The translations under genes and the position numbers were made by a program. Below, in pieces: positions 59,450 through 64,000 of a stretch of DNA of 64,000 nt. The DNA comes from Anthonomus grandis grandis (lineage: Eukaryota; Arthropoda; Insecta; Coleoptera; Curculionidae). The DNA lies in the NCBI RefSeq assembly GCF_022605725.1, contig NC_065552.1, positions 14,464,785 to 14,528,784 of the forward strand, in the 5' to 3' direction. The notes below the pieces were generated by a model that was not told the DNA's origin, did no database searches, and saw only the letters and a program-made list of their open reading frames with translations. Within the stretch, counting starts at the first letter, position 1; the number at the start of each line of letters is the position of its first letter.

Positions 59450-61104
59450 CTCTACCGAACAAGACTCGCTAAGTGAGTCACCAATTCTTACTTGTTGAGA
59501 TATGATGTCATAAGATCATATGGTACACCTCTTATACCAAGTCTGTCAATTTACTTCAGTTGGGCAGAATGTGCCATAGTGTCAAATGCCTTGGTCAAGT
59601 CCAAAAATATCAACAAGCATTTATCATTTTGATTTAGGCATTTAGAGATAAAAGAGACCACAGCATCCTCTGCCCAAAGCCCCTAAACCCATACTGTGAA
59701 GGTGAGATTTGCTTTGTTCGATCTAGGAAATCTTTTTCTATTATTTTGCTAATGGGGCTACTTAGCGCTTTAGGGCAGTAATTATTAAGTTCTTGTTTTG
59801 AGTCAGATTTATGAATCGGTATGACTATTGTATTCTTTAAGTAGTTCGGGATACATGCGAGTGGTGAAAATTAGACTTAAAATTGTACTGCGATGTTTTC
59901 ATCACCAGTGCTAAAAGTGTTCTTCAATAATGAAATTATTTTTATTAGTTCATTTTCTGTTAAAGGAGACAAAAATAAAGAGTTATTTAATAAGATATAT
60001 TCTTGTTTGTTGTTTTTATTTTTTCAGTTAATTTTTTACCAATGATTGAGAAATAGTAATTAAATTTATGTGCAATATTTGTGCCTCTTGTAACTTTTTT
60101 TGTCTTCATTTAAAATGAATGTAATTTTTTGTTTACTTTTCATCTCATTACTGGAAGATTTTATTAGCTCTCATGTTTTTTTCGAATTTCCTCTGTTTAG
60201 TTCAAATAAATGTTTGTAACATTTTGCTTTGGTCTTATTATTTAATAGTTTTTTCTAAAACTTCTAAAATTATTTAGTACCAAAATATCATTGGGATTTA
60301 AAGTTACCAGCTTCTTTAAATTATTTCTTTGATATATGGAAATTTTTTTGCCTTGATAGACTTACAATAAGTAGATAATTTTATGTAATACTGAAATTTT
60401 TTGATTAGAATTTGGACGCATACATCAACATTTTAGCTTCTCTATCTCAGGACTCATTTGCTAAAAATATAACTAATTTCTGATTATCTAATTTTAATTG
60501 AAATTTAGTATTAGTTTGAGATGGAATTTTATTTAAATTTAAATTTAATAACACTCGAAGGTGATCAGAAACAGGTGCATTTATGATTACATAGTTTACG
60601 ATTAATTGATTTCTATACTTGAGAAAGATATGGTCAATACATGTTGCACTATTCTTCTCTACCCTTGTTGCTTTGCTGATAACAGGGTAGTATCCTATTT
60701 CACTAAGACAGTTTAAATACTGGCTTACATCTAAATTATTTAACCATATATCACAGTATTGGTCAATCATATTATACAAACGAAAACCTGAATCTCTTAA
60801 AGAATAATGTTTAACACTTTTTTTGTCTACTATATAGTTGTTTGTTTAGGCCTTCCAGCAAATGGTAAGCTATGGTTACAGAACAGTGGAAAGTTGGTAA
60901 TTTGCCTGAAAGCTAATGTCAAAAGACCATCATTCTCTGTGATATTTTGCATTGTAATTTTATATCTAGATTAAATAAATCCGATCTAAAAAGCTTAATG
61001 TCTAAGGAAGCAAAATGATAATTTTTATTGGCCACGATCAATGTTATAATTAAAAGGTAACATTCTCCACCTCTGTTTCTAAAAACATTTCGTATTCCTG
61101 CCAC
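59450..61104 (-). pseudogene. Non-LTR ORF2 relic (CR1/Jockey group)
   Basis: On the minus strand 61104-60919 carries GIRNVFRNRGGECYLLI (endonuclease RGGG box). 60779-60447 carries YLNCLSEIGYYPVISKATRV, SATCIDHIFLKYRN and VSDHLRVLLNLNL, where the terminal IDHIF and SDH are the catalytic end of APE endonucleases. 59900-59470 carries FISKCLNQNDKCLLIFLDLT, KAFDTMAHSAQLK and RGVPYDLMTSYLNKQ, i.e. RT motif A and its neighbour. The middle is very decayed and the FADD box is not recovered. Confidence 0.75.
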
Positions 61105-61608
61105 GACTACGGCGGGCCATTGCGTTACGTTCCCAAGCCTGTCACGTTTTATAACCCGACGGCGGTCTTGGTCTTCGTCTTATATTGATGCTGCAGCAAG
61201 TTTACGGGTTTGCTTTTTTGCTAGGGGCCCGGTTCGTGACTCTCGGTTTTAATGCCGTCGTTGACGACTACCTCGAGAACAGAACACGTCTTCGTCGGAT
61301 GCTGGAGGAAGGAGAAGGCAGCAGTCGCAACGCCCAATGCCGTCGCGCTCCGTTGGACCGTACGATTTTTAGAACTGCCATCAGCTACGACTGGCCTTTT
61401 AATTTCACTTTGAACGTAAGGAAATGGGCTTCGGCTATATATATTTAGAATTGCCTTGAACCCTGGCTTAAATTAGAATGTTTGCCCTAGCTGCAGACAA
61501 ATATAAGAACTCTGCTTTATGTTTTACATCAGTGGATTCTTGGGTTTGTTACGTTTCAGAAATGTATTTGTTTCGATAGCCTCTAGTTTCTTGGCCTAAC
61601 ATGTTACA
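61080..61608 (-). repeat. Candidate gypsy LTR
   Basis: Reading the minus strand, TGTAACATG begins at 61608, followed by AT-rich sequence, a TATATATAG box at about 61444-61434, and a GC-rich downstream part to about 61080. It lies directly 3' of the gypsy integrase remnant, where an LTR is expected. An 87-codon frame on the plus strand (61185-61448) has no motif and is probably chance. The second LTR is outside the window. Confidence 0.4.
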
Positions 61609-61949
61609 GTACAGTCAGTGACTGTACACTACAGGACTGTCAAACAGTACGGTGTCTGTACCATTTCATTCAAATACTAATATTATTTATGAATAAATTA
61701 TAGAATTATTTATTTCATGTAAAATGAAAGCTTAATAAATTCGAAATTTGTAGAACTATGATCACAAAGTATGTATTAAATGAAACTATATAATTACTTT
61801 TCTGGATTCTTCTGGTAATCGAAAAACAAACTCATGTCCATAATGTTACTAAAACAAACATTTAATCTTAATGGTAGTCACACTTTAATTCCTTTATATA
61901 TTTATACAATATGCATGGATAACTTTTGTCAGGCTTTCTAGAAGACTTG
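61609..61949. other. No gene seen
   Basis: AT-rich sequence between the integrase remnant and the candidate LTR. It probably contains the unreadable 3' end of the gypsy integrase. Confidence 0.3.
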
Positions 61950-64000
61950 TGGATAGAAGAACGATATGCCAATAGGAATGGTTGTATATAGGTATCTCAG
62001 TTGGTTTGCTTAGAGTTTACCACAATTCCCAAATAGGTTTCAAATATGCGATTAAATCTTTTAACCATTCCATCAGTCTGAGGGTGTAGACGAATTGTGC
62101 GAGTCTTATTGATGGCATACTTGTTGAAATATTCGTGACTTAAAGTTTCCTCCTTGGTCTGTATATATCTCTCTGGGAACTTTCGAATAGCACTTCAGCT
62201 ACTGTGATTGCTTCTTAGTTTGGAATGGGAATCAGGCAGTAAAACCGTTCTCCACTTCTGTCAAGATCTTACTCGAAAATGTCCTCCACCAACACCGGCA
62301 TGAATAACTTTAAGGACTTTTGGAATTCGTTTTCGAGGAAGGACAGTCAGATATGTCTTTACTTTTCCATCGGTACTGTCCGAAACTCTTTGTAACATCA
62401 CACTGATCCTGGATTATACTAGCTGCGTTCCACTCTTCAGACTGTTAATGTCAATATGTTGACAAGTAAATATCTCTGGCTGTTGTCTCAATTCCTTCTT
62501 AAGATAATGTTGACATGTTTCCATACAAGGTCGTCTGGATAAAGCATCGGCATTTTCATGATGTTCGCCTTTCCTATGTTCCATAATAAAGTGATACTCC
62601 TGTAGCCGTTGAAGGTTTCTTGCTATTTGTCCTTTTTTTAAACTTTTAAACAGCCATTTCAGAGAATCATGGTCAGTCCTAAGAATGAATGGTTGATTAA
62701 ACAAATATTTATGGAACTGTTCAATAGCTTTTACTGCTGCCAATAATAGCTCTCGCCTGGTCCCGCAATAGTCTCTTTTTGGCTTTGATAGCTTTTTACT
62801 TTAATAAGCTATCACTTGCTCGCCATACTCATATTTTTGTGAAAGACGACCCCAATTCCAGCATCGCTTGCTACAGTATCTAAAATAAAAGTTTGTCCAG
62901 GAATCGGATATTTTTTGCACAGTCTGCTGATCAAATAAATACCATTTTGTCCTCCGTGAGCTTATATAGAGGTCATGCAAAGTTAGTGGAATTTCTTGCA
63001 AATCTTCTGTAATATGTACAAAGGCCCAGGAAGCTTCTTAACTGTTGTTTGTTTGGTCGTGGCCAGTTTTCGATTGCTTCGACTTTCCGATATAACATCG
63101 AGTTATCGAACTTCTTTTTGAAATAAGCAAAATTTTTTATGATTTAGTTTCAGGTTGGCATCTCGGAGCTTAACACATAGTACAACAAATCACAACAAAT
63201 CAGTACTGCCCAGATTATTATCGTGTAAGGAAAATACATCTTGATTTTCTTCAAGAAGACGTCGTAATTTACTATTATAGTTCATGCTCAAATTGGCAGA
63301 AGAATCTTCAAACAGATTTTGTAAACATACAGGAAAAGGTCTGCTTTAATCACGTATTCTATAAGCATTTTTCATGACTGCCGCTACTTTAGAGTATACC
63401 CCAGTGTTTTTTCCTTGTTTTAGGTGTTGGTCATATCCTTTCAAGTTTACAATCCAGTGGATTGCTTCTGAGTGGATAACGACTTTGCTGGAAGAATTCC
63501 TTGACCGTATACTATACATACATTACGTACATTATTCATAGGCTTAATCAAAATAGTTTCTTCATCTTTTCCTCCAGTGGTGGCATCAACCACCATCTTT
63601 AAGTTAGCTGGTATGGTAATATCCTGAGATAACTTAACAACTCGGGCATTTCCATAATCTTCATGTAGGTGGTGCATAGGATTTCTTCAATTTTCGTCAT
63701 CAATATGAGGCTATATATACATCCATTTTAGATCTGCTGCTGGAATGTTGTTAAGCCAATTGCGACTTTAGCTTGACGTAATCCAATAATCAAGATCCTC
63801 CTTCCATTCGCTGACTTGAGGATTAAATTTGGTGATGGTGAAATTCTATAAAAAGGTTCTATAAAAAGGCTAGAACTAAATTCTCTTTACTCTCATCTCT
63901 AGTTCTTGGATCTTTTTTTTGTATTTACCCCAATTCTTCTTCAACTGTTGCTTTGAAGTTAGTCATTAATTGTTTCTGTTTCATTTCCAGATCTTCTTTA
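61950..64000 (-). pseudogene. Ty3/gypsy pol relic (partial, runs off window)
   Basis: On the minus strand from the window edge: VVKLSQDITIPANLKMVVD (63650-63560; the segment after the protease in gypsy polyproteins), scattered RT-to-connection remnants, RRTKWYLFDQQTVQKISDSW and EYGEQVIAYFSK near 62960-62790, then RNase H AAVKAIEQFHKYLFNQPFIL, RTDHDSLKWLFKS and HRKGEHHENADALSRRPC (62743-62500), and integrase pieces REIYTDQGGNF near 62180 and HPQTDGMVKRFNRIFET near 62060. The order RT, RNase H, integrase is that of Ty3/gypsy. Stops and frame changes occur throughout. Gag, the protease core and the upstream LTR lie beyond the window. Confidence 0.8.

Noticed and set aside
61185..61448. 87-codon plus-strand frame as a gene
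   Set aside because: Sits in the GC-rich part of a candidate LTR on the opposite strand and has no recognisable domain.
1..64000. CRISPR arrays, tRNA or rRNA genes
   Set aside because: No regularly spaced direct repeats, no cloverleaf with A/B boxes and no rRNA-like conserved blocks were seen; eukaryotic context also excludes CRISPR.

Overview
This window reads as insect (arthropod) nuclear DNA. It is AT-rich, has spliced genes with GT..AG introns, no operons and no bacterial signals, and is dominated by decayed transposable elements of families typical of insect genomes. The species cannot be named from the sequence. I see very little host coding sequence. (1) Three consecutive coding exons on the minus strand (7107-6814) encode the start of a protein matching the N-terminal domain of Tudor domain-containing protein 3 (TDRD3/RMI1 family). 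(2) A 335-codon first exon plus a 28-nt second exon on the plus strand (13911-15010) belong to an unrecognised, basic, Ser/Lys-rich protein. (3) One isolated open stretch at 58498-58730 on the minus strand could be a terminal exon.

Layout. 1-4.5 kb: relics of an I-like non-LTR retrotransposon (minus). 4.9-6.75 kb: a compact element carrying a four-exon gene (pipsqueak-type helix-turn-helix plus a C-terminal GDFV-type domain, no DDE nuclease seen) and twelve copies of a 14-bp motif confined to its non-coding flanks; it lies in the third intron of the TDRD3-like gene. 7.3-11.6 kb: a nested stack, with a TA-flanked inverted-repeat element interrupted in its left arm by a nearly intact DUF7869-type DNA transposon with 4-bp target duplications, and at its centre by an internally deleted mariner-like element. 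11.9 kb and 19.4 kb: two hammerhead-ribozyme-like motifs, the second just downstream of a Penelope-like (GIY-YIG) relic. 17.9-19.1, 24.6-26.4 and 59.0-61.1 kb: non-LTR relics. 21.6-22.8, 42.4-43.7, 44.6-46.0 and 47.6-48.7 kb: separate Tc1/mariner-group elements with paired inverted ends. 27.0-28.0 kb: a 1-kb non-autonomous element with a perfect 8-bp target duplication, whose unoccupied site exists as a paralogous repeat at 57.6 kb. 29.0-30.2 and 40.1-42.3 kb: two piggyBac relics, one with a 5' intron, one with palindromic subterminal repeats ending at TTAA. 33.1-34.4 kb: a hAT (ZBED-type) relic. 61.1-64 kb: a Ty3/gypsy pol relic and candidate LTR.

The genes do not form a pathway. The coherent theme is insertion-within-insertion, together with the recurring architecture of DNA elements that surround one gene with many short binding-site-like motifs (4.9, 7.4, 29-30 and 42 kb). 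The most interesting candidate is the 4915-6751 element. All family calls rest on motifs read by eye; no database search was possible.
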